Program-made: the position numbers and the translations under genes
Shown: in pieces, positions 17,779 to 26,786 of the stretch
Position numbering within the stretch: position 1 is the stretch's first letter
Layout of the letters: every line of letters starts with the position of its first letter
DNA from: Gudongella oleilytica
GTDB taxonomy: Bacteria; Bacillota; Clostridia; Tissierellales; Tissierellaceae
Direction of reading: 5' to 3'
DNA: 64,000 bases
NCBI RefSeq assembly: GCF_004101785.1
Contig: NZ_CP035130.1
Span: 2,292,158 to 2,356,157 of the forward strand
Notes under the pieces: generated by a model
Told to the model about the DNA's origin: nothing
The model's input: the letters and a program-made list of their open reading frames with translations, nothing else
Database searches by the model: none

Positions 17779-18426
17779 CTATGACCCTCCCTTAAGGAGC
17801 TTTAAATCATCCTGAATAAATCTGTGCTGGACCTGATTGACTTTGAAATTTACAGTCTTAAAAGCAAACTGGAATATCGCCCCTCCAAACAGGGCCATAA
17901 TAAGGGTCCCTATCCCAAACTTACCTCCGAGAAAAATTCCTACAGTTACAACTATTACCTCGATTGCGCTCTTTATAAGTCGCACTGATCTTCCAGTCCT
18001 TCTGGTAAGTACAACCATCAAACCATCCCTCGGGCCTGCGCCCATTCCCCCGGAAATGTAAATATAGCAGCCATAGCCTTCAATAAGTACCCCTAGAAGC
18101 AGCATTATAAGACTTGGTATAAAGGAGTCAAAAACTGGTACCAGGTTGTTGAGCATCAATATATCAATAAATGTTCCAATCAATAGCATATTCATTATTG
18201 TCGCCCAACCAATGGTTTGTCCCAGGACTACATCGAGACCAATGATAAAAAACCCGGTGATTATGTTTGCTCTCCCCAGGGTTATCCCGAAGGTCTTTGA
18301 CAACCCTTGGTGAAAAACGTCCCATGGCGATACGCCCAAATTTGCATTGACCGTCATTACAATTCCAAGTGCAAAGAGAAATAGGCCAAAAACTACTCTT
18401 GCTACCTGTTTTGGTTTATATATCAT
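17779..18426 (-). CDS. YczE/YitT-type integral membrane protein
   Basis: A 215-residue protein with five to six membrane helices and the motifs NANLGVSPWDVFHQGLS and GGMGAGPRDGLMV that mark the YczE (COG2364) family. Biochemical function is not established; some members affect lipopeptide synthesis. Starts behind AGAAGGG. It is the last gene of a run with exonuclease III and TtcA upstream. Confidence 0.85.
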   Translation of the reverse strand: MIYKPKQVARVVFGLFLFALGIVMTVNANLGVSPWDVFHQGLSKTFGITLGRANIITGFFIIGLDVVLGQTIGWATIMNMLLIGTFIDILMLNNLVPVFDSFIPSLIMLLLGVLIEGYGCYIYISGGMGAGPRDGLMVVLTRRTGRSVRLIKSAIEVIVVTVGIFLGGKFGIGTLIMALFGGAIFQFAFKTVNFKVNQVQHRFIQDDLKLLKGGS

Positions 18427-18445
18427 ATCTAACCCTTCTTTTCTT

Positions 18446-19198
18446 TTATTTTAGCTCCAGCTCCACCGGACAGTGATCTGAGCCCATTATTTGGTCGTGG
18501 ATAGCTGCATTTATGAGTCTATCCCTTAGTTCCTCAGATGCAAGGAAATAGTCTATCCTCCATCCGGCATTTCTTTCTCTTGCCTTGGTTATATATGACC
18601 ACCAGGTGTATGCTCCCTCCCGGTCCGGATAAAAGTATCTAAAGGTATCGATAAATCCGCTCTCTAACAGCTCAGTCATCTTGGCTCTCTCCTCGTCAGT
18701 AAAGCCTGCACTTTTCCTGTTGGTTTCAGGATTCTTTAGGTCGATCTCCTTGTGAGCCACGTTAAGGTCACCACATACAATAACCGGTTTGGTTTTTTCA
18801 AGGGATTTCAGGTACTTTCTGAAATCGTCCTCCCACACCATCCTGTAATCAAGCCTCTCCAGATCTGTCTTGGAATTTGGAGTGTAAACATTGACAAGAA
18901 AAAAATCCTCGTACTCCAGAGTTATTACTCTTCCCTCCTTGTCATGCTCCTCTATCCCTATTCCGTAGGAATCACTGATAGGCTTGGTTTTTGAAAATAT
19001 GGCAGTGCCTGAATAGCCTTTTTTCTCAGCTGCATTCCAATATTGATGATAGCCCTCAAGCTCCAGCTCAATCTGGCCAATTTGCATCTTAGTCTCCTGA
19101 AGGCAGAAAATATCAGCGTCAAGCTCCTTGAAATAACCCATAAATCCCTTATTGATGTTAGCTCTTATACCATTAACATTCCAGGAAATCATCCTCAT
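18446..19198 (-). CDS. xth: Exodeoxyribonuclease III / AP endonuclease
   Basis: A 250-residue cytoplasmic DNA repair enzyme that removes abasic sites and 3' blocks. Signature residues are visible: ISWNVNGIRA at the N-terminus, metal-binding Glu36 (CLQETKMQ), GDLNVAH with catalytic Asp/Asn, and the C-terminal GSDHCPV histidine. Length is typical. Nineteen bases downstream of the ttcA-like gene's end. Confidence 0.94.
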   Translation of the reverse strand: MRMISWNVNGIRANINKGFMGYFKELDADIFCLQETKMQIGQIELELEGYHQYWNAAEKKGYSGTAIFSKTKPISDSYGIGIEEHDKEGRVITLEYEDFFLVNVYTPNSKTDLERLDYRMVWEDDFRKYLKSLEKTKPVIVCGDLNVAHKEIDLKNPETNRKSAGFTDEERAKMTELLESGFIDTFRYFYPDREGAYTWWSYITKARERNAGWRIDYFLASEELRDRLINAAIHDQIMGSDHCPVELELK

Positions 19199-19216
19199 TT
19201 TATCACCTGTCCTTTA

Positions 19217-20086
19217 TCAGTATTCATCGAGAAATGAGTACTTTTCGCCATCCTTCTCCCATCCAAGCACCCCATCCATGTTTACATTTTGAGCTGCCCT
19301 GAAAATAGAAATGTCAACATTGTCAAAATCTTTCTTCATACTCTCTATCAAGGCTTTTATCTCGTATCTTTTGTTTCCTATCCTCTTTGCTGCTACCATG
19401 CAGGCACAATTAAGCGGCCATATCCCGCTGTTCTGGATGAATCTCTCGATATATTTCTCCTCAATCAGATACAGCGGCCTGATTAGCTCCATATCATCAA
19501 AGTTTTGGGCTTTTAGCTTAGGCATCATGGTTTTGAAGCTGCCTGCGCAAAGCAGATTAAGCATCGTAGTCTCGATCACGTCATTAAAATGGTGCCCTAG
19601 TGCCAGCTTATTGCAGTTGAGCTCCTTTGCCTTACCGTAAAGAGCGCCCCTTCTCATCCTTGCACACATATAGCAGGGGTAGTCATTGGCGATCCTGTCG
19701 GCGACCTGAAAGATATTAGCTTCATATATATGAACCGGGATCCCCAAATAGCTGCAATTCTCCTCAAGAAGCTTTCTTATGTCGGGGTGATAGCCTGGGT
19801 CCATGGCAATGTACTCTACATCAAAATTTTGCCTGCCATTCTTCTTAAGCTCTTGAAACAGCTTCGCCATCAACAGACTGTCCTTTCCCCCTGAGATTGC
19901 TACGGCGATCCTGTCTCCATCCTCAATTAGATCATACTCCTTTATTGCCTTGATGAATTTTGTCCATACATGCTTTCTGTATGTTTTTATAATACTCCTC
20001 TCAATATCCTCGAGAGGCTTTCTTTCGTTGAAGGGAACCAGCACCTCACAGCCTTCACCAGCTATTCCCTTAATCAAATCCTCCAT
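19217..20086 (-). CDS. ttcA: TtcA-family tRNA 2-thiolation protein
   Basis: A 289-residue PP-loop ATP pyrophosphatase with SGGKDS at residues 65-70. It has the paired-cysteine motif CYMCARMRRGAL and LALGHHFNDVIETT typical of TtcA, which thiolates C32 of some tRNAs using an Fe-S cluster. The C-terminal CACMVAAKR adds further cysteines. The first 35 residues are an extension ahead of the usual domain. The gene starts behind AGGAAGG. The exact modified position cannot be proven from sequence alone. Confidence 0.82.
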   Translation of the reverse strand: MEDLIKGIAGEGCEVLVPFNERKPLEDIERSIIKTYRKHVWTKFIKAIKEYDLIEDGDRIAVAISGGKDSLLMAKLFQELKKNGRQNFDVEYIAMDPGYHPDIRKLLEENCSYLGIPVHIYEANIFQVADRIANDYPCYMCARMRRGALYGKAKELNCNKLALGHHFNDVIETTMLNLLCAGSFKTMMPKLKAQNFDDMELIRPLYLIEEKYIERFIQNSGIWPLNCACMVAAKRIGNKRYEIKALIESMKKDFDNVDISIFRAAQNVNMDGVLGWEKDGEKYSFLDEY

Positions 20087-20138
20087 CTGATCAAACCTTC
20101 CTAATTACTATAGTGAAAAGGAGAGGGTGGCCTCTCCG

Positions 20139-21227
20139 TTAAACGTTGAACCTGAAGTTTATTATATCTCCGTCCTGAACGATGTACTCCTTGCCTTCCA
20201 GGGTCACAAGACCTTTTTCCTTGGCCTTATGCATGGAACCGTATTCTTTAAGGTCTTTAAACCTGCATACCTCAGCGCGGATAAAGCCCTTCTCTATGTC
20301 AGAGTGGATCTTCCCTGCAGCATTTTTAGCTATTGTACCCTTCCTTATTGGCCATGCTCTGACTTCGTCCTCACCAGCAGTGAGGAAGGATACAAGTCCC
20401 AGGTAATCATAGGCAGTTTTTGATAATAAATCGATTCCAGACTCCTTGATCCCAAGCTCCTCAATAAACAAGAGCCTGTCTTCATCCTCCAATTTATTTA
20501 TCTCGAGCTCAGTTTTTACGCATATTTCTATAAGAGGTGTTCCTCTTTCATCAGCAAGAGCTTTCATTGCGTCCTTACCAGGATAGGTACCGGAGGTAAG
20601 CTGGTCCTCATCAATGTTTACAACCATTATCATCGGTTGCTCGGAGAGAAAAGAGAATGTTCTTAGGAGTTCTCTTTCATGATCCTCCAATTGAATATTG
20701 TGTAAAAGAAGCCCTTCCTCAAGCCCATCCCTGCATTTTTTTAGAACCTCGAGCTCCTCAAGGTTCTCCTTTGTAACCTTCTTGGAGGTCTCGATCCTTC
20801 CGATCCTGTTTTCAATTACTGCCAGATCTGCGAATAGAAGCTCCATATTTATAGTCTCGACATCTCTCATGGGGTCCACGGAACCGTCTGTATGGAGTAC
20901 ATGCTCATTATCAAATGCTCTGATAACATGCACCAAAACATCAGTTTTCCTGATATTCTCAAGAAACTGGTTCCCCACACCTTTACCTGAGGATGATCCC
21001 CGAACCAGCCCGGGTACGTCGATTACCTCAATAGTTGCATGGGTGGTCTTCTTCGGCTTATACATCTCTTTAAGAAAATCAAGTCTTTCATCCGGTATCT
21101 TAGCTATTCCAATATTTGCCTCAATCTTACCTGTAGAAAACTCAGAAACCTCGATTTCTGATCCTGTCAGCAGATTGAACAATGAAGTCTTGCCTGTTGA
21201 CGGCAGTCCTATCAATCCAATTTTCAT
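20139..21227 (-). CDS. ychF: YchF/OLA1-family nucleotide hydrolase
   Basis: A 362-residue Obg-like ATPase that binds ribosomes. G1 reads GLPSTGKTS (the usual form is GLPNVGKS), G3 is DVPGL, and the G4 position carries NIDE, the NxxE that switches the family toward ATP. A coiled-coil segment (about 130-180) is followed by the C-terminal TGS-like domain ending in INFRFNV. Starts behind AAAGGAG. The unusual G1 sequence keeps the lysine and threonine needed for phosphate and Mg2+. Confidence 0.9.
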   Translation of the reverse strand: MKIGLIGLPSTGKTSLFNLLTGSEIEVSEFSTGKIEANIGIAKIPDERLDFLKEMYKPKKTTHATIEVIDVPGLVRGSSSGKGVGNQFLENIRKTDVLVHVIRAFDNEHVLHTDGSVDPMRDVETINMELLFADLAVIENRIGRIETSKKVTKENLEELEVLKKCRDGLEEGLLLHNIQLEDHERELLRTFSFLSEQPMIMVVNIDEDQLTSGTYPGKDAMKALADERGTPLIEICVKTELEINKLEDEDRLLFIEELGIKESGIDLLSKTAYDYLGLVSFLTAGEDEVRAWPIRKGTIAKNAAGKIHSDIEKGFIRAEVCRFKDLKEYGSMHKAKEKGLVTLEGKEYIVQDGDIINFRFNV

Positions 21228-21330
21228 ATCAGTGCTCCTTTTCGATTAAAAGTATCCCTTGAAAAATTGTATCAATAAAGCCGACAAAGTGCAATAAGTA
21301 TAATCCCCCCTAAAATCCAGGGGGGACTTT

Positions 21331-21950
21331 CTATAATGGGAATTCCATAATTACTTTGAACTGGTCACTATCAATAACAACTCTTAAACGGCCTCCAAGG
21401 TTTCTTGTAAAGCTCTCAGCGATCGACAGACCTAACCCGCTCCCTTCACCGCTTCTTGCTTCATCTCCTCTATAAAATCTCCGGAAGATTTCCTCCTCGG
21501 TGAAGCTCATTTCATACGCAGATGTGTTGATCACTGTTACTCTATCATCTATTCCATTATTTTCAAGCTTCACGTAAACCCTGGTGTCCTTTAGTGAATA
21601 CTTCAATGCGTTATCGATTATATTCTGTAAAACTCTGTACAACTTATTACCGTCTGAGGTTATTACCACGGCTTCCTCAGGCAGCTCTGTTCTTATCTGA
21701 ATGCCGGATGTCTCAATAATATCAGACATCTCTCCCAGAGTCTGCTGAATGAGCTTCCTAATATCTATCTCCTCCAGCTCAAGCTTTAAGTCCCTACTTG
21801 TGCTTTTGGCAAGCTCAAACAAATCAGATACTATGCTTTTTAGTCTGTTTGATTTATCGGAAAGGATACCAACGTATTCCTTTGCCTGGTCCGATAGCCC
21901 GTCCTCTCTTTTCAAAAGATCGACGTAGCTTATGATAGATGTTATCAATA
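21331..21950 (-). pseudogene. Histidine kinase remnant lacking sensor and H-box
   Basis: Homology begins abruptly at ITSIISYVDLL, the residues that normally follow the phospho-accepting His motif, and runs through the second dimerisation helix, N box (NIIDNALKYS) and G box (GEGSGLGLSIAES). The sensor, membrane and HAMP regions and the histidine itself are gone. The frame extends 5' to a TTG at 22008 only because it reads through the tlpA terminator hairpin, so that start is not real. No partner response regulator is adjacent. Confidence 0.8.
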
Positions 21951-21994
21951 TAAAAATATACACTCTTCCAGCTCCACAATCAAACCCATAAAAA

Positions 21995-22018
21995 AAGACC
22001 AGTCCCAAGACTAGTCTT
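21995..22018 (-). terminator. Terminator overlapping the tlpA stop codon
   Basis: On the minus strand a 10-bp stem AAGACTAGTC / GACTGGTCTT (one G-T pair), 4-base loop and run of T follow the tlpA coding end; the TAG stop codon is part of the stem. Confidence 0.8.
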
Positions 22019-22658
22019 CAAGCTCTCTCATCTGATTCAATACGTCCATCATCTGATCGTAGGTGAGCATGCCGGGTATGGAGCCCAGTATTACACCTTC
22101 CTTATCTATAAAATAGGTGGTAGGCATCCCACGCACCAAATAAAGAGACCCCATCATGCCTTCCTCATCAAGTACTACGGGGAAGGTCAGGCCGTTTTCT
22201 TCGATGTAAGGCTTTACTTCATCGAGCTTCTCCATTACATTTACCCCAAGAACTACCATGTCGTCATTCTCATCGTATACTCTTTGGAGATCAGGCATTT
22301 CCATATCACAGAAGCTACACCATGTCGCCCAAAAATTCAGATACACATGCTTTCCTCTGAAATCACTAAGGCTAACCTCTTCACCTTCCAAATTGAGAAG
22401 AGTAAAATCCGGTGCAATATTCCCAACCCCTGTTCCGACAGGCCTTGCCACCTCCGGATCGTCCACTGATTCCGGTTCTCCGGCTCCAACTGCTCCAGGG
22501 TCTGCTGGTGATTCACTCTCTGCAGGCTGAGAGATTTGGGGTTCTTGAGGTTCAACCTCTGCGTTGTCACCCTTCCCTGAATAATTGAGGAAGAATAGGG
22601 CTGCACCAAGTATAGCCACAACGGCTATTGCCAATATGATCACATTTCTTCTATTCAC
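22011..22658 (-). CDS. TlpA/ResA-like membrane-anchored thioredoxin
   Basis: A 215-residue extracytoplasmic thiol reductase: N-terminal anchor helix (residues 5-25), an acidic Pro/Glu linker (about 30-80) and a thioredoxin fold with active site WCSFC (Cys114, Cys117). GTG start behind GAGGAGG. It follows the ccdA gene by 11 bases; CcdA hands electrons across the membrane to such proteins. No cytochrome c genes are visible, so the client may be another exported protein. Confidence 0.9.
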   Translation of the reverse strand: MNRRNVIILAIAVVAILGAALFFLNYSGKGDNAEVEPQEPQISQPAESESPADPGAVGAGEPESVDDPEVARPVGTGVGNIAPDFTLLNLEGEEVSLSDFRGKHVYLNFWATWCSFCDMEMPDLQRVYDENDDMVVLGVNVMEKLDEVKPYIEENGLTFPVVLDEEGMMGSLYLVRGMPTTYFIDKEGVILGSIPGMLTYDQMMDVLNQMRELED

Positions 22659-22669
22659 GTTTTACCTCC

Positions 22670-23365
22670 TCACAGTAACAATTTACTTATATCTATCATC
22701 TTGTTGAAGAAAATGAGAATTCCAAATATAACAAGTATGATTCCACTGATATAAGGCATATACTTCATAAAGCCCTCTGCCTTCTCCAGCAACCTTGTGA
22801 AAACATTTATAAATAAGGCTGTAAGCATGAACGGAATAGCCATACCGATCGAATAAATCAAGAGCAGCAGCACACCCTTAGATATTGTACCTGTTGAACC
22901 GGCGTAAACGAGTATTGACGCAAGCACTGGACCAAAACAAGGGGTCCAGCCAGCAGCAAATGCCATACCCATAAGTATCGAGCTAAACCAGTTGGTTATC
23001 TTCTTTGGAGATTTTACCCTCTTATCCGAGCTTAGAAATCCCAGCTTCAAAACTCCCATCATGTTTAAACCAAATGCGATAATAAGTAGTCCGCTTATTC
23101 TCAGGAATAGCTGCTTGTTTTGGATGAAGAATCTTCCTAAAAAACTGGCAGAGGTTCCCATTATCATGAATATTATAGTAAATCCGATAACAAAGCCAAG
23201 CGTCCTTGTAACTGCGAGAATTTTTCTCCTCGACAGATCCTCCTCAAAATCAGCCCCTGACACATACATTATATATGCAGGAATCATCGGAAGAAGGCAG
23301 GGTGAGAAAAACGAAAGTATACCAGCTCCAAGAGCTATTGGATAAGATACATCTGCATTTATCAT
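22670..23365 (-). CDS. ccdA: CcdA-type thiol-disulfide transmembrane electron carrier
   Basis: A 231-residue six-helix membrane protein with the redox cysteine motifs FSPCLLPMIPAY in helix 1 and WTPCFGPVLAS in helix 4. It moves reducing equivalents from cytoplasmic thioredoxin to external thiol reductases. I chose the ATG at 23365 because GGAGGAG sits just upstream; the ORF could extend six codons further. Operon with the TlpA-like gene. Confidence 0.9.
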   Translation of the reverse strand: MINADVSYPIALGAGILSFFSPCLLPMIPAYIMYVSGADFEEDLSRRKILAVTRTLGFVIGFTIIFMIMGTSASFLGRFFIQNKQLFLRISGLLIIAFGLNMMGVLKLGFLSSDKRVKSPKKITNWFSSILMGMAFAAGWTPCFGPVLASILVYAGSTGTISKGVLLLLIYSIGMAIPFMLTALFINVFTRLLEKAEGFMKYMPYISGIILVIFGILIFFNKMIDISKLLL

Positions 23366-23430
23366 ATTCTCCTCCATGATCATGATTTATAGCTTATTAT
23401 ACCCCATTAGGGTATTTTTGTACACATTTA

Positions 23431-24831
23431 TTATTCACTCACCGGATCGATAGCTACTTTTTTCCATTCACCTCCAAGGAATATCCCGTAAGTCAGTACC
23501 CCGGATATCACAGAAGATATGCTGATTGCTATCCAGACACCGGTCGAATCCAGTCCAAAAAGAATGGCCAGGATGTAAGCCAGGATAAGCCTTATGACTA
23601 CCCAGCTAAAGAAAGTAACCTGAAAGGGCTTCTTGGTAAATCCTGCACCCTGCATTGTCCTTGAGGTAATTATCGCTACCGCATGGAATGGTTCAGAAGC
23701 GGCAATTATGGCAAGATACGTTCTTCCTACAGATATTACCTGTTCATTCGGTGCATCCAGGAAGAAGCTGATGAAAGGTCTGGCAAATATTACAAATAGT
23801 ACGGAAATGAAAAACATTGTACCTGCTCCAAGAACTGCCGTTGCCTTTCCGCTTTTTTCAGCCCTTTCATGCTTCCCAGCTCCAAGATTCATGCCTGATA
23901 AGGTCGCTGCAGCAGTACCAATGGCTAGTCCAGGCATAAGGGCATATTGATTGAGATTTGTACCTATGACAAATGCAGGGACGGCAGCTGCGGCATCTGC
24001 TGTTCGGGCAAGTATTGCAAAAAGCACAAAGGTGCTTGCATTTCTTGACAGTCCCTGCAGGGCAGCAGGGGTTCCAATCCGTACGATCTGACCGGCAGCA
24101 CTCCAAACCGGCTTTAGCATGTCTTTAGGGTATACCTTGACTACAAACCTGCCGCTAAGAAGGGCTCCCCATCCCAACGCTGCCCCTGTGATCCTTGAAA
24201 GTGCTGTTCCTATAGCCGCTCCAGCCACACCCATTGCGGGAAAACCGAGCATCCCGAAAATAAATATGAAGTTACCGCCTATATTGACCAGGTTCATTAT
24301 TATATCAATCACCAATGGTGTTTTTGTATCTCCTGCCCCCTGGAAAATCGACTTGGCCATGAAATGAAGCAGGAAAAATGGAATGGCGATGAAAAAGACA
24401 GTCATATAATCAATGGCAAGCACCAGCACTGATTCTTCTACCCCGAGCAGCCTTAAGCTTATCTCATTGGTCAATAGACCTACGGGCATTATGAAGACTC
24501 CAAGCATCAGCGATAATAGAAATGCCTGCCCGGCACTTCTGCTGGCATTCCGTTCATCTCCTCTTCCTATGAACCTGGAAACCATTGCAGTTGTGCCAGT
24601 TGAGATCCCCATTACCAAAACCATAAGTATCATTACGATATTCCTGCTTGTCCCCACAGCCGAAATTGCATCCACACCAAGGGTACCGACCATCTTGATG
24701 TCTACAGTTCCTACAGAAACCTGCAGCAAAGACTGAAGTATCACAGGCCATGCAAGGTAAATTGCACTTTTATATAAGCTTTCGCTTGTAGTCAGATATT
24801 CTTTTTTCTTGTTGTATGCTGAGCTGCTCAT
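23431..24831 (-). CDS. MATE-family efflux transporter
   Basis: A 466-residue multidrug/cation antiporter with twelve membrane helices in two similar halves. Typical motifs include ALPVI-like segments, GAGDTKTPLVI and the second-half equivalent GAGFTKKPFQV. The start at 24831 follows GGGGAGGAG; an upstream in-frame ATG at 24855 lacks a site. Drug or metabolite substrate unknown. Confidence 0.92.
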   Translation of the reverse strand: MSSSAYNKKKEYLTTSESLYKSAIYLAWPVILQSLLQVSVGTVDIKMVGTLGVDAISAVGTSRNIVMILMVLVMGISTGTTAMVSRFIGRGDERNASRSAGQAFLLSLMLGVFIMPVGLLTNEISLRLLGVEESVLVLAIDYMTVFFIAIPFFLLHFMAKSIFQGAGDTKTPLVIDIIMNLVNIGGNFIFIFGMLGFPAMGVAGAAIGTALSRITGAALGWGALLSGRFVVKVYPKDMLKPVWSAAGQIVRIGTPAALQGLSRNASTFVLFAILARTADAAAAVPAFVIGTNLNQYALMPGLAIGTAAATLSGMNLGAGKHERAEKSGKATAVLGAGTMFFISVLFVIFARPFISFFLDAPNEQVISVGRTYLAIIAASEPFHAVAIITSRTMQGAGFTKKPFQVTFFSWVVIRLILAYILAILFGLDSTGVWIAISISSVISGVLTYGIFLGGEWKKVAIDPVSE

Positions 24832-24914
24832 TAAACTCCTCCCCATCCAGTCCATTGTACCATTGTCGGAATATAATGGCTATATTTGTAAATTCATTAA
24901 CAATATTTCGTTAA

Positions 24915-26725
24915 ATCGAGTAGGGGAAAATTAATTCCCCTCTCACACCACCGTACGTGCCGTTCGGCATACGGCGGTTCAATTCAAATAATAATCCAAA
25001 CAACTAATGAGACCTCGCTTTGCGAGGATTTCTTTTGATATTTTACGTAAACCTGTGGTTTTAGCCACTGCCTGGTAATGGTTGTTAAACCCTACCGACT
25101 GTCTTACCATCCATTCCGGAGCACCGAGTTTTCTTAAGCCCCACATTCTCTTCTGACTGGTTTTCCACTGCTTCCATATCACGATACGGATTCTTGTACG
25201 CAAGTGTCCATCTATTCGTATCATATTAGTCTTCATTTTACCTATTCGAAAGTAGTTTATCCAGCCTCTGATTACCCAATTGAGTCTCTTTATTCTATCG
25301 TCCATGCTGATTGACCATGAGCGTTTTGTGAGCTGCTTGAGTTTTCTCTTGAATTTAACTATGGAGTCCCGATGAGGCCTTGCCTCCCATTTACCATCCA
25401 TCTTCACAAAACCAAATCCTAAATATTTTAGCTTTGTTGGTTCTGTGGTTCTTGTCTTTTCTGCGTTGACTTTTAATCCGAGTTTTCTCTCTATCCATTT
25501 TGTTATGGTGTTCATAACTCTGTTGGAAGCTGCACTACTTCCTACTGCTATTACACAGTCATCTGCATATCTAACAAAATTAAGTCCTCTTGCTTCAAGC
25601 TCTTTGTCAAGCTCATTGAGCATGATGTTACTGAGTATTGGGGAGAGGTTTCCTCCCTGCGGGGTCCCCTCGTTGGTTTCTTCATATTTTCCTTTGTCCA
25701 TCACTCCTGCCTTTAGATATTTAGCTATGAGTGATTCTGTGTCAGGGTCTTGTATGATTTTGCCTACAAGGGTCATCAGCTTGTCTTGTGGTACATTATC
25801 AAAGAACTTCTCAAGGTCAATATCCACTATGTAGATATATCCGTCATTCAGATATTCCAATAGTTTGATGACTGCCTGTTGTGCTCGTCTACCCGGCCTG
25901 AAACCATAGCTGTATTCGCTGAAATGTGGCTCCACTATGGGTGTGATTACCTGCACTATTGCCTGTTCTATGATTCTGTCCATCACTGTGGGTATACCAA
26001 GTTTTCTTACTCCACCATTTGGCTTTGGTATTTCAACTCTTAGCACCGGCTGAGGTTTGTACTTTCTGTTACGAATACGTTCCTTGATGTCTTCCCAGTT
26101 TCCTTTCAGATATTCATCAATTTCGTCTACACTTATGTTGTCTATGCCTCCTGCTCCTTTGTTGGCTTTTACCTTCTTGTATGCAAGCAGCATATTCTCT
26201 CTTGATAATATCTGTTCCATTAGTTGTGACATGATTTGTCTCCTTTTCCTGTTTTGCTTTCATGCATATCAACCTTACCTCCTGTGAACCCTTCGCTCCG
26301 TTACGTCTTCGCTACTGAGATTCTCGTCAGGCCTATGCATTTACATCCGTAAGTCCATTTGACTTTGAATTGTTCAGTCCTTCCTTGTTTCCAAGTACTA
26401 TGACCTCTGCTGACTTCTCATGGTTCGTTATTACTACGGTTTTAGCCGCCCATGAGACCTCACGGGATAAGTCCTCTGTCTTTCCTCGTCTACCTGCCTG
26501 ATCTACCTGCATGGGTTACGATTGCCTTTTGGACTTCACTGCTTTTGGCCAGCTTATCCTCCATGCAAGCCTTGGTATCAGGTTTCTGTCCGTCAGGCTA
26601 CGATTTCGCTATTGCTTCCTCTCGCCCACACCTCACGATGTGAACCTTGCAAGTCGCTATAGGGTTCGTCGGCAACTACGCCCCTTGTGGACTTTCACCA
26701 CAGACAGAAGGCATGCCCGTCGTAC
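24915..26725 (-). mobile_element. Group II intron (class C-like) with reverse transcriptase
   Basis: A retro-element of about 1.8 kb on the minus strand. The 5' end begins near 26725 with GTACGACGGGCATGCC. About 490 bases of structured RNA (domains I-III) precede the reverse transcriptase gene in domain IV. The 3' end holds a domain V-like hairpin (CCGTATGCCGAACGGCACGT region, 24940-24975) and domain VI ending CCCCTACTCGAT near 24915. The 5' exon is the T-run of the encapsulin terminator, which is the insertion rule of group IIC introns. Exact ends are good to a few bases. It appears intact. Confidence 0.85.
24979..26232 (-). CDS. ltrA: Group II intron reverse transcriptase/maturase
   Basis: A 417-residue intron-encoded protein. 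The RT domain is clear: GIPTVMDRIIEQAI, YSYGFRPGR, DIDLEKFFDNVP, EGTPQGGNLSPILSN and the catalytic FVRYADD. It is followed by the maturase domain (RLNWVIRGWINYFRIG). No HNH endonuclease domain is present, as in class C/D introns. It starts behind AAAGGAG inside intron domain IV. The protein helps splicing and inserts the intron RNA into DNA. Confidence 0.93.
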   Translation of the reverse strand: MSQLMEQILSRENMLLAYKKVKANKGAGGIDNISVDEIDEYLKGNWEDIKERIRNRKYKPQPVLRVEIPKPNGGVRKLGIPTVMDRIIEQAIVQVITPIVEPHFSEYSYGFRPGRRAQQAVIKLLEYLNDGYIYIVDIDLEKFFDNVPQDKLMTLVGKIIQDPDTESLIAKYLKAGVMDKGKYEETNEGTPQGGNLSPILSNIMLNELDKELEARGLNFVRYADDCVIAVGSSAASNRVMNTITKWIERKLGLKVNAEKTRTTEPTKLKYLGFGFVKMDGKWEARPHRDSIVKFKRKLKQLTKRSWSISMDDRIKRLNWVIRGWINYFRIGKMKTNMIRIDGHLRTRIRIVIWKQWKTSQKRMWGLRKLGAPEWMVRQSVGFNNHYQAVAKTTGLRKISKEILAKRGLISCLDYYLN

Positions 26726-26732
26726 CAAAAAA

Positions 26733-26755
26733 GAAGCTCCTCGCCGAGGAACTCC
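26733..26755 (-). terminator. Encapsulin operon terminator, target of the intron
   Basis: On the minus strand a stem of about nine bp (GAGTTCCTC / GAGGAGCTT, with G-T pairs) around GGC is followed by TTTTTT (26732-26727). The group II intron starts immediately after the T-run. Confidence 0.8.
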
Positions 26756-26786
26756 CCTTTATATATAGCTTGGATACTATATCCTC

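Noticed and set aside
21300..21325. CCCCCC/GGGGGG hairpin between the kinase remnant and ychF
   Set aside because: No T-run on either strand, so I did not list it as a terminator, though it can fold.
26233..26725. Several plus-strand ORFs of 60-90 codons in the intron
   Set aside because: They lie antisense to the structured intron RNA, have no ribosome binding sites and no protein-like composition.
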